A DNA stretch of 62,778 nucleotides from an uncultured Bacteroidales bacterium (GCA_902802815.1 CADCNQ010000024.1:1-62778), one strand, 5' to 3'. Counted from the first letter of the stretch, positions 34,178 through 44,164 are shown. Notes: generated by a model from the sequence alone, not told the origin. Numbers and translations: made by a program.

Positions 34178-35223
34178 AACAGAATATTGTCTTTACCGCA
34201 ACGCTCGGGAATGCCCTCGAGAAGGCCGTCGGGGGAGTGAGGCACGACCGTCTGTTCTGTCTCACCGACGAGACGACGCTGCAGCTCTGCTGGCCTCTGG
34301 TGAAGGATGTGCCTGCAATGCGGGACGCCCGGATGATAACCATCAAGGCAGGTGACGAGCACAAGACGCTGGAGTCGCTCTCAAGCGTGTGGAGCGCGCT
34401 GCAGCAGGGAGGTGCCACGAGACGTTCGCTGCTGGTGAATCTTGGCGGCGGTATGGTGACGGATCTCGGAGGCTTTGCCGCCAGTACGTTTAAAAGAGGT
34501 ATGGCATATATCAATGTGCCGACGACGCTGCTCAGTCAGGTGGATGCCTCGGTGGGCGGTAAGACAGGAGTGAATTTCGGCGGCCTGAAGAATGAAATAG
34601 GCGTATTCAGCGAGGCCGACACAGTAATAATAGCAACGGACTTCCTCAGGAGTCTCGATGAGAAGAATCTGCTCTCCGGCTATGCGGAAATGCTGAAGCA
34701 CGGACTGCTCGACACAGAGGAGCACTGGGCATCGCTGATGAAGGAACCGTTCTCACTCTTTGAGGGAGAAGAAGGACGGATGCTGATAGAGAGAAGTGTG
34801 GGTGTGAAGGAACGTATCGTCACCGAAGACCCCACGGAGAAGGGACTCCGCAAGGCCCTGAATCTGGGGCACACCGTGGGACACGCTCTCGAGAGTCTGG
34901 CGCTCGGAAGGCAGCAGCCTGTGTTGCACGGATATGCTGTGGCGTGGGGACTGGTGAGCGAACTCTTCCTTTCCAATATCAAGGAACAGTTCCCGACGGA
35001 GCGTTTGAGACAGATGACGCGCTACATCTTCGATTACTACGGAAAGATGACAATCACGTGCGACGACTATTCCGTGCTGTTGGAACTGATGAGTCACGAC
35101 AAGAAGAACGAAGCGGGAGTAATCAATTTCACTTTGCTCGGTGGAATCGGCGATATCCGCATCAATCGTCAGGCGACAAAAGAAGAAATATACGAATCCT
35201 TAGATTTCTATAGAGAATCATGA
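34174..35223 (+). CDS. aroB: 3-dehydroquinate synthase
   Basis: AroB is the second shikimate-pathway enzyme, converting DAHP to 3-dehydroquinate with NAD+ and a divalent metal. The 349-residue protein has NLGGGMVTDLGGFAASTFKR, the VPTTLLSQVDASVGGKTGVN block, the metal-ligand segment GYAEMLKHGLL and LGHTVGHALES. It is translationally coupled to the GT2-DUF4922-SpoIID gene before it and to a GH43 gene after it (4-nt overlaps each). aroA and aroQ are elsewhere in the window. Confidence 0.95.
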   Translation: MKQNIVFTATLGNALEKAVGGVRHDRLFCLTDETTLQLCWPLVKDVPAMRDARMITIKAGDEHKTLESLSSVWSALQQGGATRRSLLVNLGGGMVTDLGGFAASTFKRGMAYINVPTTLLSQVDASVGGKTGVNFGGLKNEIGVFSEADTVIIATDFLRSLDEKNLLSGYAEMLKHGLLDTEEHWASLMKEPFSLFEGEEGRMLIERSVGVKERIVTEDPTEKGLRKALNLGHTVGHALESLALGRQQPVLHGYAVAWGLVSELFLSNIKEQFPTERLRQMTRYIFDYYGKMTITCDDYSVLLELMSHDKKNEAGVINFTLLGGIGDIRINRQATKEEIYESLDFYRES

Positions 35224-36230
35224 AAAAGACATTGTATTGCGCGCTGTTGGCGCTCTCGTGCATCATGAATGCAGAGGCAAAGAAAATTGAGTTGGGGAAG
35301 AACCCCGTCCTGCCGGAGTTTCATGCCGACCCCGAAGTGTTGTATTCACAGAAGACGGGACGCTACTACATATACTCCACCACCGACGGTGCGAGAGGTT
35401 GGGGCGGATACTATTTCACGGTGTTCTCCTCGAAGGACCTGAAGCACTGGTGCCACAAAGGTATTATGCTGGATCTGGCAACCGACCAGGTGCCCTGGGC
35501 TGTGGGAAATGCGTGGGCTCCCTGTATAGAAGAGGTGAAACAGGCGGACGGAAGTTACAAGTACTATTTCTACTACAGCGGACACGACAAAGAACGCAAC
35601 CGCAAGAGTATCGGTGTGGCGATAGCAGACGATCCCGAAGGACCGTTCACGGACTTGGGTTTCCCCATTGTGACGGAACTGCCGGAGGGACAACGTGGCG
35701 GACAGCAGATTGACGTGGATGTCTTCCGTGACCCGGTGAGCGGGAAACCGTATCTGTACTGGGGCAACGGCTATATGGCGGGTGCCGAAATGGAAAACAA
35801 TATGCTGACGGTGAAGCAGGAGACTGTGACGCTGATGACACCGAAGGGCGGTACGCTACAGGACTACGCTTACAGAGAGGCTCCGTATGTATTCTACCGC
35901 AAAGGACTCTACTACTTCCTCTGGAGCGTTGACGACACAGGTTCGCCCAACTACCATGTGGCATACGGCACTTCCAAGTCGCCTCTCGGCCCCATCGAAG
36001 TGGCAAAGGATCCCGTGATTCTGATACAGGACCCGCAGAATGAGATTTACGGTACGGCGCACAACAGCGTGCTGCAGATTCCCGGCAAGGACGAATGGTA
36101 TATAGTGTACCACCGCATCAACAAGAACTACATGCATCCGGACATGGGGCCCGGTTTCCATCGTGAAGTGTGCATCGACAGGATGTATTTCAACGAGGAC
36201 GGTACAATACAAAGAGTGAAGGTGCATTAA
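35220..36230 (+). CDS. secreted GH43 glycosidase
   Basis: A 336-residue single-domain GH43 enzyme with a signal peptide (MKKTLYCALLALSCIMNAEA). The family's acidic triad is visible as Asp37 (FHADPEVLY), Asp165 or Asp167 (QIDVDVFRDP) and Glu220 (YREAPYVF), with YLYWGNGY after the second. The substrate is probably an arabinose-, xylose- or galactose-containing polysaccharide. It overlaps aroB by 4 nt. Its TAA stop is shared with the TAA of the converging outer-membrane gene. Confidence 0.86.
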   Translation: MKKTLYCALLALSCIMNAEAKKIELGKNPVLPEFHADPEVLYSQKTGRYYIYSTTDGARGWGGYYFTVFSSKDLKHWCHKGIMLDLATDQVPWAVGNAWAPCIEEVKQADGSYKYYFYYSGHDKERNRKSIGVAIADDPEGPFTDLGFPIVTELPEGQRGGQQIDVDVFRDPVSGKPYLYWGNGYMAGAEMENNMLTVKQETVTLMTPKGGTLQDYAYREAPYVFYRKGLYYFLWSVDDTGSPNYHVAYGTSKSPLGPIEVAKDPVILIQDPQNEIYGTAHNSVLQIPGKDEWYIVYHRINKNYMHPDMGPGFHREVCIDRMYFNEDGTIQRVKVH

Positions 36231-39200
36231 CGGCCGCCTCCGGGAGGACCTCCCGGACCGCGACCGCCACGGCCGGCACGACCTGCTTCCGCGTTGCTCA
36301 TATTCATGCCCGGTCCCATGGCAGCGCGGGCTTCGCTGTTGCCGAGGAGATTGAGCTTGTAGATGAGGTGCACCATGAGATACGAGTGAATAGTGTTGGT
36401 GTAGGTGTCGCTTCGTTGTGTGGCGGAAATAGAGCGGGAGATGTTGCTGCGTTCTTTCAGAATGTCGAACCACTGGACGGAGAGTGCGAGGTTCTGACCG
36501 CGGAGCCACTTCCTGAAGTTCTGTGAGATTTGGGCGTTCCAGATAAGTTCTGTCGTGTTCATCGCCTCATCGTTGTAGCCGCGACGGTATTGAGGGCCGA
36601 TATCTGTGGAAAAACTCATGTCCCATGGCGTTGTGATGAGAAAGCTGCCGCCGTAGTTGAAATTCCAGGTATCGAGATTTGCATTCTTCTGCTGGTCGTT
36701 GCGTGCGTGCTGGTAGTTGAAACCGCCGTTGATACTGGCCTCTACGGTACTCGTTTTACCATAGTCCATGCGGAAATTGAAACGCAGCGTCTCGCCGACA
36801 TTTGTAGAACGGGTTGTAGCCTTGTTCAAAGGCACTCGGTCGAAGAGTGCGGCCATCTGCTCCATAGTTGTCACGGTGCTGGTGCCGATGTAGTCGGAGA
36901 TATTTACCGAACTGCTGATGAAACCGACGGAGTTACTATGCGAGAGTACGGTGTTGGTGCTGATATTAAACAGTTTTTTGCTGCCGAGAGCAGTATTGAA
37001 CATGAGGTTGCCGCCAACGTTCCAGTTGCCGTCAATGTTCATCGGGCGGGAGAAGCGGTTACCGGTGGTTTCATCGTAGATAGTTGCGTTGGAGATACTT
37101 CGGTCAGTTATGGAAAAATATGAATATACCGACCAACCCATCTGTCGCTCTGTCTCGTACCCGTTATAAAAGAGATTGAAGTTATTTGTCCAACTGCTCT
37201 CCAGACCGGCATTACCGGCAGTCACATTCTGTTTGTTGCTGTTGTCGATAACTTCAATGAGATTCGTCATGGAAGGTTGTGACATTCCACCGTTGTATCG
37301 GGCGCGCAACTGAGATGTCTTGGATATACGCCAACGGACATCCAGACGAGGTGCCCAATTGAAGACGTGGCGTGTTACTGTCGTGTCGAGCCGGTGCTTT
37401 TTGTAGTCGAGGAGTGTCTTTTGCGGTTGGAAGGAAACGCCCGCGTTGACACGCAGCTCCTGTTCGTTTTCGAACCTTTTGTTGTAACGCACCATCAGGT
37501 TTGCATCCTGATTATATTCGTTGTATGTGGCGTATTGGGAATTTATCCAATCCTGTACGAGTGTTACTGTGTCGATGCCAGGGATGTTGCCAAGATAAAG
37601 ATCTTCCGGTGTCAGACCGCGCTGTGCAATTTCTTCTCTGCTGAGCAGGGAGTCCAAACTGTAAACGCTGCGGTCGGAGTCGGAGAAGCGGTACTGGAAC
37701 TGATAAGAGGCTTGAAGGTTCAGGTTGCTGGTTATAGGTTCTGTATACGAGACGCGCCCTCGGACGTTCCAACTCTCGGAGGGATTTACATTGCGTTGAC
37801 GTGTGTAGTCGTATGCACCTTCCGTCTTCTGGTAGTAGTTGACAAGAGAAAGGGAATGTGACAGGGAGGAATTCTTGTTGCCGCCACCCGCTGCATTAAG
37901 AGTGATATTGCGCCCGGGTTTTCCGAGTCGGCGGTTAATCTGAAAGTCCATGTTACCACTATTTGTTACACCCTCGGAATCGGTGATGCGATGGTTGCTG
38001 TTGACACGTATCTCTTCTGGGTCATCGTAATTTATATACTGATGGAGAGGATCTGTCAGGTATTTGAACGGATCTTTGTTGAACGTGACTGATTCTGATT
38101 CGCCGTTGTTATAGTTTTCGCTGTGAGAATAGCTTGGACGGAAAATGAGATTCGTTAGGGAGTCTGGTTTCCACTCCAGACGAAAATCGGCATTCAGGCT
38201 CCAGTTGACAGGAATGGAGGAGGACGTAGAGTTAGTCCATTTGCTGGAGCCAGTAAGGAAGGTCTGTGAGTTGGTGAGTGATTCGTTTTCTGTGGAAGTG
38301 CGTGAGAATCGTACGTTGCCACCGGTCTTCAGAAGGCCTGCTTCGTTATCTTTTTTGCCATTTTCCCATGCAAAGTTGACGCCAGCCATCTGACTGGTCA
38401 CAATGCCGGCACCACCGCCGCCACCGCGTCCTCCTCTTCCACCCCAACCACCCATAGAACGGTCGTTGATGTTGTTTGCAGAACCTATAAGCGAGAAATG
38501 GTAATTGTCCATGAATCTGTTTATAGAGAGTTTCCCGGAGTAGCGGTCCTCAGTACCATAGGCACCGTCTGCATTGACGAGCCATCCCTCTTTCATGCCT
38601 TTTTTTACAGTAAGGTCAAGAACGGTCTCCTCATCTCCGTCGTCAATGCCGGTGACACGACTGTAGTCCGACTTGCGCTCGTAAGATTTGATCTTTTCAA
38701 TCATCTTTGTTGGAAGATTTTTCATCGCCATCTTGGTGTCGTTGGAGAAGAACTCCTTGCCGTCCACCATAATTTTTTTTACAGATTTGCCGTTGATGGT
38801 GATATTACCATTGTCATCGACTTCTGCTCCGGGAAGTTTCTTTACCAGTTCTTCCAGCATTGCACCCTCGGCAGTACGGAATGCGGCTGCATTGTAGACA
38901 AAGGTATCTTCCTTCATTTCCACCTGTGCAAGTTTTGCCTCCACAACGGCTTCCTTCATTATCTGTGCGTTCTCATCGAGTGAAATTACACCGAGGTCGT
39001 GGCTCTTCTTTTTGGATTGTAATGTAATGTCGCGCAGATGAGTCTGGTAACCCATGAAACTTACCTTGAGAAGATATCGTCCTGCTTTTACTGCAGGCAG
39101 GGAGAATGCGCCGCTGATATTTGCCGCACCACCGGTCACTTGTGAGGAATCCTTTGGAGAGAGGAGCAGTACCGTTGCACCGGGAAGCGGCTCTCCAGTG

Positions 39201-39292
39201 CCACTTTCTGTCACTTTGCCGTTAACGATAACTTTCTGTGCTCCCACAGCCAGAGAAAACAACGTCAAAAAGAGTAATAGAAAAGATTTCAT
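36227..39292 (-). CDS. TonB-dependent-receptor-like outer-membrane barrel with glycine-rich segments
   Basis: A 1021-residue protein with a signal peptide (MKSFLLLFLTLFSLAVGAQ). It continues with a CarboxypepD-regulatory-like domain (VNGKVTESGTGEPLPGATVL), a plug-like region (LVKKLPGAEVDDNGNITING, IMVDGKEFFSND) and a long beta barrel of the OMP_b-brl_3 type. Two Gly/Arg-rich runs stand out: GGWGGRGGRGGGGGAG near residue 280 and the extreme C-terminus (GRGGRGPGGPPGGGR), where a barrel would usually end in an aromatic residue. No SusD partner is nearby, so a starch-utilisation-type uptake pair is not indicated. Confidence 0.82.
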   Translation of the reverse strand: MKSFLLLFLTLFSLAVGAQKVIVNGKVTESGTGEPLPGATVLLLSPKDSSQVTGGAANISGAFSLPAVKAGRYLLKVSFMGYQTHLRDITLQSKKKSHDLGVISLDENAQIMKEAVVEAKLAQVEMKEDTFVYNAAAFRTAEGAMLEELVKKLPGAEVDDNGNITINGKSVKKIMVDGKEFFSNDTKMAMKNLPTKMIEKIKSYERKSDYSRVTGIDDGDEETVLDLTVKKGMKEGWLVNADGAYGTEDRYSGKLSINRFMDNYHFSLIGSANNINDRSMGGWGGRGGRGGGGGAGIVTSQMAGVNFAWENGKKDNEAGLLKTGGNVRFSRTSTENESLTNSQTFLTGSSKWTNSTSSSIPVNWSLNADFRLEWKPDSLTNLIFRPSYSHSENYNNGESESVTFNKDPFKYLTDPLHQYINYDDPEEIRVNSNHRITDSEGVTNSGNMDFQINRRLGKPGRNITLNAAGGGNKNSSLSHSLSLVNYYQKTEGAYDYTRQRNVNPSESWNVRGRVSYTEPITSNLNLQASYQFQYRFSDSDRSVYSLDSLLSREEIAQRGLTPEDLYLGNIPGIDTVTLVQDWINSQYATYNEYNQDANLMVRYNKRFENEQELRVNAGVSFQPQKTLLDYKKHRLDTTVTRHVFNWAPRLDVRWRISKTSQLRARYNGGMSQPSMTNLIEVIDNSNKQNVTAGNAGLESSWTNNFNLFYNGYETERQMGWSVYSYFSITDRSISNATIYDETTGNRFSRPMNIDGNWNVGGNLMFNTALGSKKLFNISTNTVLSHSNSVGFISSSVNISDYIGTSTVTTMEQMAALFDRVPLNKATTRSTNVGETLRFNFRMDYGKTSTVEASINGGFNYQHARNDQQKNANLDTWNFNYGGSFLITTPWDMSFSTDIGPQYRRGYNDEAMNTTELIWNAQISQNFRKWLRGQNLALSVQWFDILKERSNISRSISATQRSDTYTNTIHSYLMVHLIYKLNLLGNSEARAAMGPGMNMSNAEAGRAGRGGRGPGGPPGGGR

Positions 39293-39379
39293 ACAACTTT
39301 AAGACCGGTGTTATAACAAAAGGTTTATTGGGTGAAAGGTTTTTGGGGCGCAAAAAAATGTTAAGAATAAATGTGTCAT

Positions 39380-39407
39380 AAAAAAAGGCAACCATAGGCT
39401 GCCTTCT
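39380..39407 (-). terminator. intrinsic terminator of tRNA-Pro
   Basis: Reading leftwards, AAGGCAGCC pairs with GGTTGCCTT (G-T pairs inside) and is followed by a run of seven T. It lies 5 nt after the tRNA 3' end. Confidence 0.75.
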
Positions 39408-39411
39408 TCTG

Positions 39412-39486
39412 TCGGGATGACAAGATTCGAACTTGCGACCACACGCCCCCCAGACGCGTACTCTAACCGGGCTGAGCTACATCCCG
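39412..39486 (-). tRNA. tRNA-Pro (anticodon GGG)
   Basis: On the minus strand the acceptor arms CGGGATG and CATCCCG pair perfectly. A D arm (GCTC...GAGT), the anticodon loop CTGGGGG with GGG at positions 34-36, and a T arm GCAAG-TTCGAAT-CTTGT complete the cloverleaf. The anticodon stem contains two G-U pairs. Discriminator A is at 39412 and CCA is not encoded. Confidence 0.93.
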
Positions 39487-39502
39487 CTCTTTTTTGCGAG
39501 TG

Positions 39503-39510
39503 CAAAGGTA
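39503..39510 (-). promoter_or_regulatory. -7 box TACCTTTG for tRNA-Pro
   Basis: CAAAGGTA on the plus strand, 16 nt upstream of the mature tRNA 5' end. Confidence 0.6.
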
Positions 39511-39617
39511 CGGAGTTTTTTTTAAATACAAACCGTGCAAGCGTTAAAATTCCTTAAAATTGTAACTTTTGAAAGTCTGCTAATATAAAAAGCATCTGTC
39601 TTACGCCAGAAAATTAG

Positions 39618-39625
39618 TACCTTTG
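39618..39625 (+). promoter_or_regulatory. -7 box TACCTTTG for aroA operon
   Basis: TACCTTTG lies 31 nt before the aroA ATG at 39657. Confidence 0.6.
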
Positions 39626-39656
39626 CAGCATAAAGCGAAAAATATTGTTCATTAAG

Positions 39657-40946
39657 ATGTCATCGAAGACGTTATACAGGCCGACTTGCCTTCCAGGAGT
39701 GATACACCTGCCTGCCAGCAAAAGTATATCAAACCGTGTGCTGATTATATCTGCGTTGGCACAGAGGAGCATGTGCGGCAGTGTGGAGAACAATTGTCAA
39801 TTGGAAAACATTTCTGATTGTGATGACAGTCAGGTTGTCGTGCGCGCGCTTGCGCAGTGTAAAGGTAGGGTGGCAGCGGAGAAAGAACCTCTTGTTGTTG
39901 ATATAATGGCAGCAGGAACAGCGATGCGTTTTCTTACGGCCTATTTTGCGGTGAGCGAGGGAACGTATATTCTTACCGGAACAGAGCGCATGCGACACCG
40001 GCCAATTTCCATATTGGTAGATGCCCTACGGTCTATGGGGGCCGATATAGAATACGAATGCGAGGAGGGATTTCCCCCGCTTCGCATCAGAGGAGGTGCC
40101 TTGCGGGGCGGAGAGGTGAGTGTGTCTGGGCAGGTAAGCAGCCAGTATATTAGCGCCCTGATGATGATTGCTCCGGTGATGAGAGACGGACTGACACTCC
40201 GGCTGGAGGGTGATATTGTGAGCCGTCCATATATTGACATGACAATATCTTTGATGAAGACGTTCGGGGCGGATGTTGAATGGGTGGATGAAAGGACTGT
40301 CCGTGTATCCCCTAATCCATACAGACCAACGTCCTATAGTGTGGAAAGTGACTGGAGTGCGGCATCATATTGGTACGAACTGGTAGCTATGACCGGTGGT
40401 GAACTGTTCATGCCCCGACTTTATAGTGAAAGTGTGCAGGGTGACAGCAGAGTGAGAGAGTTCTTTGAATATCTTGATGTGAAAACTGAGTTTACTGTAG
40501 AGGGGGCTAGAATATACAAGGATAGAAGATGTTGTGAGAGAAATGAACGGGAGCCGTTGGTTCTCAATCTGGTAGAACAGCCCGATTTGGCACAGACGTT
40601 GGTTTGTACATGTGCTTTTATGGGTAGGGCATTCTGTTTTACGGGGCTGCAGAGCCTTAAGATTAAAGAGACGGATCGTATCAAGGCTCTATGCACAGAA
40701 TTGAGTAAGTTGGGATATGACATAGGGGAGAAAGATGATAGCATGCTTTTCTGGAATCCAATGAAGGGTACAAATCGTAAGGAATTGGAGAAAACGGTGT
40801 CTATTGATACATATGATGATCACCGTATGGCAATGTCGTTCGCCTTTGCATGCATTCCTTTCGGGAAAATCACAATCAACAACCCAGAGGTGGTGAGTAA
40901 GTCGTATCCCACATTCTGGACAGAATTTCCGCAAAATGAGAAATGA
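39657..40946 (+). CDS. aroA: 3-phosphoshikimate 1-carboxyvinyltransferase (EPSP synthase)
   Basis: AroA joins shikimate 3-phosphate and PEP. The protein has 429 residues from the ATG at 39657; a TTG at 39645 would add four. Motifs are LPASKSISNRVLIISALA, MAAGTAMRFLTAYFA, RMRHRPISILVDALRSMGAD, SQYISALMMIAPVM, KIKETDRIKAL and DDHRMAMSFA. It overlaps the next small gene by 11 nt, and porW follows, so the operon links aromatic synthesis to secretion genes. Confidence 0.95.
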   Translation: MSSKTLYRPTCLPGVIHLPASKSISNRVLIISALAQRSMCGSVENNCQLENISDCDDSQVVVRALAQCKGRVAAEKEPLVVDIMAAGTAMRFLTAYFAVSEGTYILTGTERMRHRPISILVDALRSMGADIEYECEEGFPPLRIRGGALRGGEVSVSGQVSSQYISALMMIAPVMRDGLTLRLEGDIVSRPYIDMTISLMKTFGADVEWVDERTVRVSPNPYRPTSYSVESDWSAASYWYELVAMTGGELFMPRLYSESVQGDSRVREFFEYLDVKTEFTVEGARIYKDRRCCERNEREPLVLNLVEQPDLAQTLVCTCAFMGRAFCFTGLQSLKIKETDRIKALCTELSKLGYDIGEKDDSMLFWNPMKGTNRKELEKTVSIDTYDDHRMAMSFAFACIPFGKITINNPEVVSKSYPTFWTEFPQNEK

Positions 40947-41232
40947 AGATTTTGAATGCTGCGGGCAGCATGAGGTGTGTGAAAAGGAAAGTCTGTTGGC
41001 TGCAGTCAGCAAGGAGATAGAATATTACGAAGACGAGGAATTGGATCGTTTCCGTGGAAGGGAAGCAGATGAGTACTCTAACGATGAAATCGAGGAATTC
41101 CGTTATGTTTTGGAGACAATGAGGGAGGATGAGGTGGCGGGATGGTGTCGCTCGCTCCAATTAAGGGCTATTATTTTGCCAGAAGCATTGAAAGACGAAG
41201 TGCTGATGATTGTTGGGGAACTAAGGCAATAA
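40936..41232 (+). CDS. small conserved Cys-containing protein of unknown function
   Basis: A 98-residue acidic protein with an N-terminal motif ECCGQHEVCEKESLL (Cys8, Cys9, His12, Cys15) that could bind a metal. Predicted helices follow (RGREADEYSNDEIEEFRYVL). There is no signal peptide. It overlaps aroA by 11 nt and lies 25 nt before porW. I recall close relatives next to aroA in other Bacteroidales but know no function. Confidence 0.75.
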   Translation: MRNEDFECCGQHEVCEKESLLAAVSKEIEYYEDEELDRFRGREADEYSNDEIEEFRYVLETMREDEVAGWCRSLQLRAIILPEALKDEVLMIVGELRQ

Positions 41233-41257
41233 ATATAAGCGCATAGTCGTTTTACAT

Positions 41258-44164
41258 ATGATGCGCGCACGCTCGAAAATAATTTTCACACTGATATTGA
41301 TGCAGTTGTTGGTGGGTTGTTCGGTGAAGAAGAATACACCCATTAATCGGCGTTGGCATGCTTTCACGGCGCACTATAATACGCTTTATAATGGCCAGGT
41401 TGCGTTCGAAGAGGGTGAGGAGGCGCAGATAAAGGGAAATAAAGATGATTATACGCGTTTTCTGCCGATGTATGAGTGTCAAAATAAAGCGACGCAGAGC
41501 TTGGGTTCCGGTAATTATGACACATCAATAGAAAAAGCGCAAAAAGCCATCAAGCGTCACAGCATAAAGAGAAAACCGGTTGCAGGTAATCGCAACAAAC
41601 GATTAACCTCAGAGGAAAAGGAGTTCCGCGCAAGAAAGGAATTTAATCCTTATCTGTGGCGTGCTTGGTTTATGATGGCGGAAGCACAGTTCCGCAAGGG
41701 GGAATTCATAGAGGCAAGTGCAACATGGAACTATATTTTGCGCTTATATGCAACACAACCACGTATCACTCAAGTGGCTAGAGCCAGATTGGCGCGTTGT
41801 TACGTGGCATTGGAATGGCCTTACGATGCAGAAGATGTATTAAGACGTATGGGACGCGACAGTCTTACTTTCAAGGCATCACGGGAAAGAACCAATACAG
41901 AGGCAGCCTATTATCTTCTCACGGAACAGTATGATGAGGCTGTGCCGCGATTGGAGCACGTGGTTAAGCATACGAAGGGAAGAATACGGCGGGCACGTTT
42001 GAATTTCCTGCTCGGACAGTTGTATAATCAGCAGGGAGAAAAGCAGAAGGCCTATAAGGCATTGTCGAAGGTGATAGCTGCAAATCCGCCGTATGAGATG
42101 TCGTTTGCTGCCCGTGTGTTGCAGACGGAGGTGATGGGCAGGGATAAGTATAAGCAGATGATACGTCGTCTCAGGCGTATGGCAAAAGATGAAAATAATG
42201 TGAATTATCTGGATCAGATATACTATGCAATAGGTAATATATATCTTTCTTTACCTGATACGGTAAACTGCTTGGCATCATGGGAGAAGGGTGTGGAGGA
42301 AAGTACGGGTGGTGGAGCGGCCAAAGCAACGTTGCTCCTGAAATTGTCTAATATGTATTGGGAAAAAGAGGACTACATTAATGCTGCACGTACTTATCAG
42401 GAATGTGCCTCTATACTGTCGAAGGAACTAAAAGAGTATAAGCAGGTTGAAGAACGCGCCAAGGCTCTGCAGCCGTTGGCGCCACATTTGGAGGCTGTAA
42501 AATTACAGGATAGTCTGCAGGCGTTGGCCAAGTTGCCTGAAGCAGACTACTTGGCGGCAATAGATCGTGTTATAGAAGCTCTCAAAAAGAAAGAAAAAGA
42601 AGAGGCAAAAAAACAGGCTCAGGCAGAAGACCGGGCAGAATCGCGGCAACGTAGGCAGACTATGGCGGCCACCGCGGCTGCGCAGACAAGAGTGTCTGGA
42701 CAAACAGGAGCGTGGTATTTCTATAATCCTACGACTGTGAATGCCGGCAAAAGTGCTTTCAGAAAGCAGTGGGGTGCACGAAAGAATGAAGATAACTGGC
42801 GACGCACAAATAAAACTATACTGGGCGATAGTGAATTTGAGGAGTATGATTATACTTCTGAAGATTCTCTAAATGTGCCTTCTGACAGTATTGCCGTAGC
42901 AGGTGAGGAAGAGATAGATCCGGATCAAGCTCTTAAGGACTCTTTGGCAAACGATCCGCACCAAAGGGAATATTATCTGCGACAGATACCTTTTACGGAA
43001 GAGCAATTAGAGGCGTCGAATGCGTTGTTGGCAGATGGACTCTATGGGGCTGGCGTACTCGAACAGGAGAATATAGAGAATTTTCCTTTGGCAAAGCGCA
43101 CTTTGGAACGATTGATAGTAACTTTCCCAAATTATGAAAAAATGGCGGACGTATATTATCATATGTTCCTGATATGCGGACGGCTGGGTTTGTGGTTTGA
43201 GGCTCAGGAATACAGAAGGCATTTAATGGAGGAGTTTCCAGACAATGAGAATGCTGTCGCCTTGGCAAATCCCTTGTACGAGCAGATTGCAAAAGACGGC
43301 AAGCACATGGAGGATTCCCTTTATCAGAAGAGTTTTGCCGACTATATGGCCAGCCGTTACGACGAGGTGGGACGCACTTATGAACAGCACGTAAAAAACT
43401 TTCCAGAAGGACCGCACAGAGCTCGTATGATGTTTGTTCAGGCGATGAGTTTGTTGTATAGCGGTGATCGCAGCGGTTTTCTTGCAATGTTGAAGGAACT
43501 GATTCAAAAGTATTCTCAAGAGGAAATAAGTGAGTTGGCTGCGCAGATTGTGAAGGGTGTCCAAAACGGTAGGTTGCTTCAAGGCGGACCGTGGGATGCT
43601 TCCGGTTTGTGGGCACGGCGTATGAGGGATTTCGGAGAAGGGGACAGCACGGAGGTTAAGACACTCACAGAGGAACGTATTGCTAACTATGCTTTTGTGT
43701 TGGCCTACGAAAAAGGCTCGCTTGATGAAGACCAATTGCTTTTTGAGGTGGCGCGATATAATTTCAGCAACTTCATGGTGCGTAATTTTGAGTTGGAGAT
43801 ATCCGATATAGGTGGAATATCGATGCTAGTGGTGAAAGGGTTTTTGAACTATGATGAGGTGCATGCTTATGCTCAGCAGTTATATAGCGATAGGCACATG
43901 GCAATCGTATTGGAAGGAATTCGTTCATTGCTTATTGCTGAGGACAACCTGAAACTTCTTGGTGTGGATTACAGTTTTGATGATTATGAGACATTTTATG
44001 AAGAAAAGATACAGCCAATCGAGGTACCGGAAGGATTGAATATCGATGAAAACCAAGAGATAGAAAATATAGACCCGGAGGATGTGCCCGAGGGGTATGG
44101 TACAGACGGAGAGAATGCAACGGAAGAAATGATAGAGGAAGATGAGTTCCCATTCGGATTTTGA
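41258..44164 (+). CDS. porW: PorW/SprE-like TPR lipoprotein of the type IX secretion system
   Basis: A 968-residue lipoprotein (LQLLVGCSVKKN, Cys21) built of TPR-like helical pairs. Its N-terminal region (RRWHAFTAHYNTLYNGQVAF, then DDYTRFLPMY) is the hallmark of SprE of Flavobacterium and PorW of Porphyromonas, which are needed for T9SS secretion and link to the trans-envelope motor. The middle has a charged Lys/Glu/Ala-rich coiled stretch (about residues 440-480). The C-terminus is acidic and ends in FPFGF. Its stop is 6 nt before porX, so regulator and secretion component share a transcript. Confidence 0.82.
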   Translation: MMRARSKIIFTLILMQLLVGCSVKKNTPINRRWHAFTAHYNTLYNGQVAFEEGEEAQIKGNKDDYTRFLPMYECQNKATQSLGSGNYDTSIEKAQKAIKRHSIKRKPVAGNRNKRLTSEEKEFRARKEFNPYLWRAWFMMAEAQFRKGEFIEASATWNYILRLYATQPRITQVARARLARCYVALEWPYDAEDVLRRMGRDSLTFKASRERTNTEAAYYLLTEQYDEAVPRLEHVVKHTKGRIRRARLNFLLGQLYNQQGEKQKAYKALSKVIAANPPYEMSFAARVLQTEVMGRDKYKQMIRRLRRMAKDENNVNYLDQIYYAIGNIYLSLPDTVNCLASWEKGVEESTGGGAAKATLLLKLSNMYWEKEDYINAARTYQECASILSKELKEYKQVEERAKALQPLAPHLEAVKLQDSLQALAKLPEADYLAAIDRVIEALKKKEKEEAKKQAQAEDRAESRQRRQTMAATAAAQTRVSGQTGAWYFYNPTTVNAGKSAFRKQWGARKNEDNWRRTNKTILGDSEFEEYDYTSEDSLNVPSDSIAVAGEEEIDPDQALKDSLANDPHQREYYLRQIPFTEEQLEASNALLADGLYGAGVLEQENIENFPLAKRTLERLIVTFPNYEKMADVYYHMFLICGRLGLWFEAQEYRRHLMEEFPDNENAVALANPLYEQIAKDGKHMEDSLYQKSFADYMASRYDEVGRTYEQHVKNFPEGPHRARMMFVQAMSLLYSGDRSGFLAMLKELIQKYSQEEISELAAQIVKGVQNGRLLQGGPWDASGLWARRMRDFGEGDSTEVKTLTEERIANYAFVLAYEKGSLDEDQLLFEVARYNFSNFMVRNFELEISDIGGISMLVVKGFLNYDEVHAYAQQLYSDRHMAIVLEGIRSLLIAEDNLKLLGVDYSFDDYETFYEEKIQPIEVPEGLNIDENQEIENIDPEDVPEGYGTDGENATEEMIEEDEFPFGF

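Noticed and set aside
36227..39292. SusC of a polysaccharide utilisation locus
   Set aside because: No SusD-like lipoprotein is adjacent, and the barrel is of the OMP_b-brl_3 type with Gly-rich loops.
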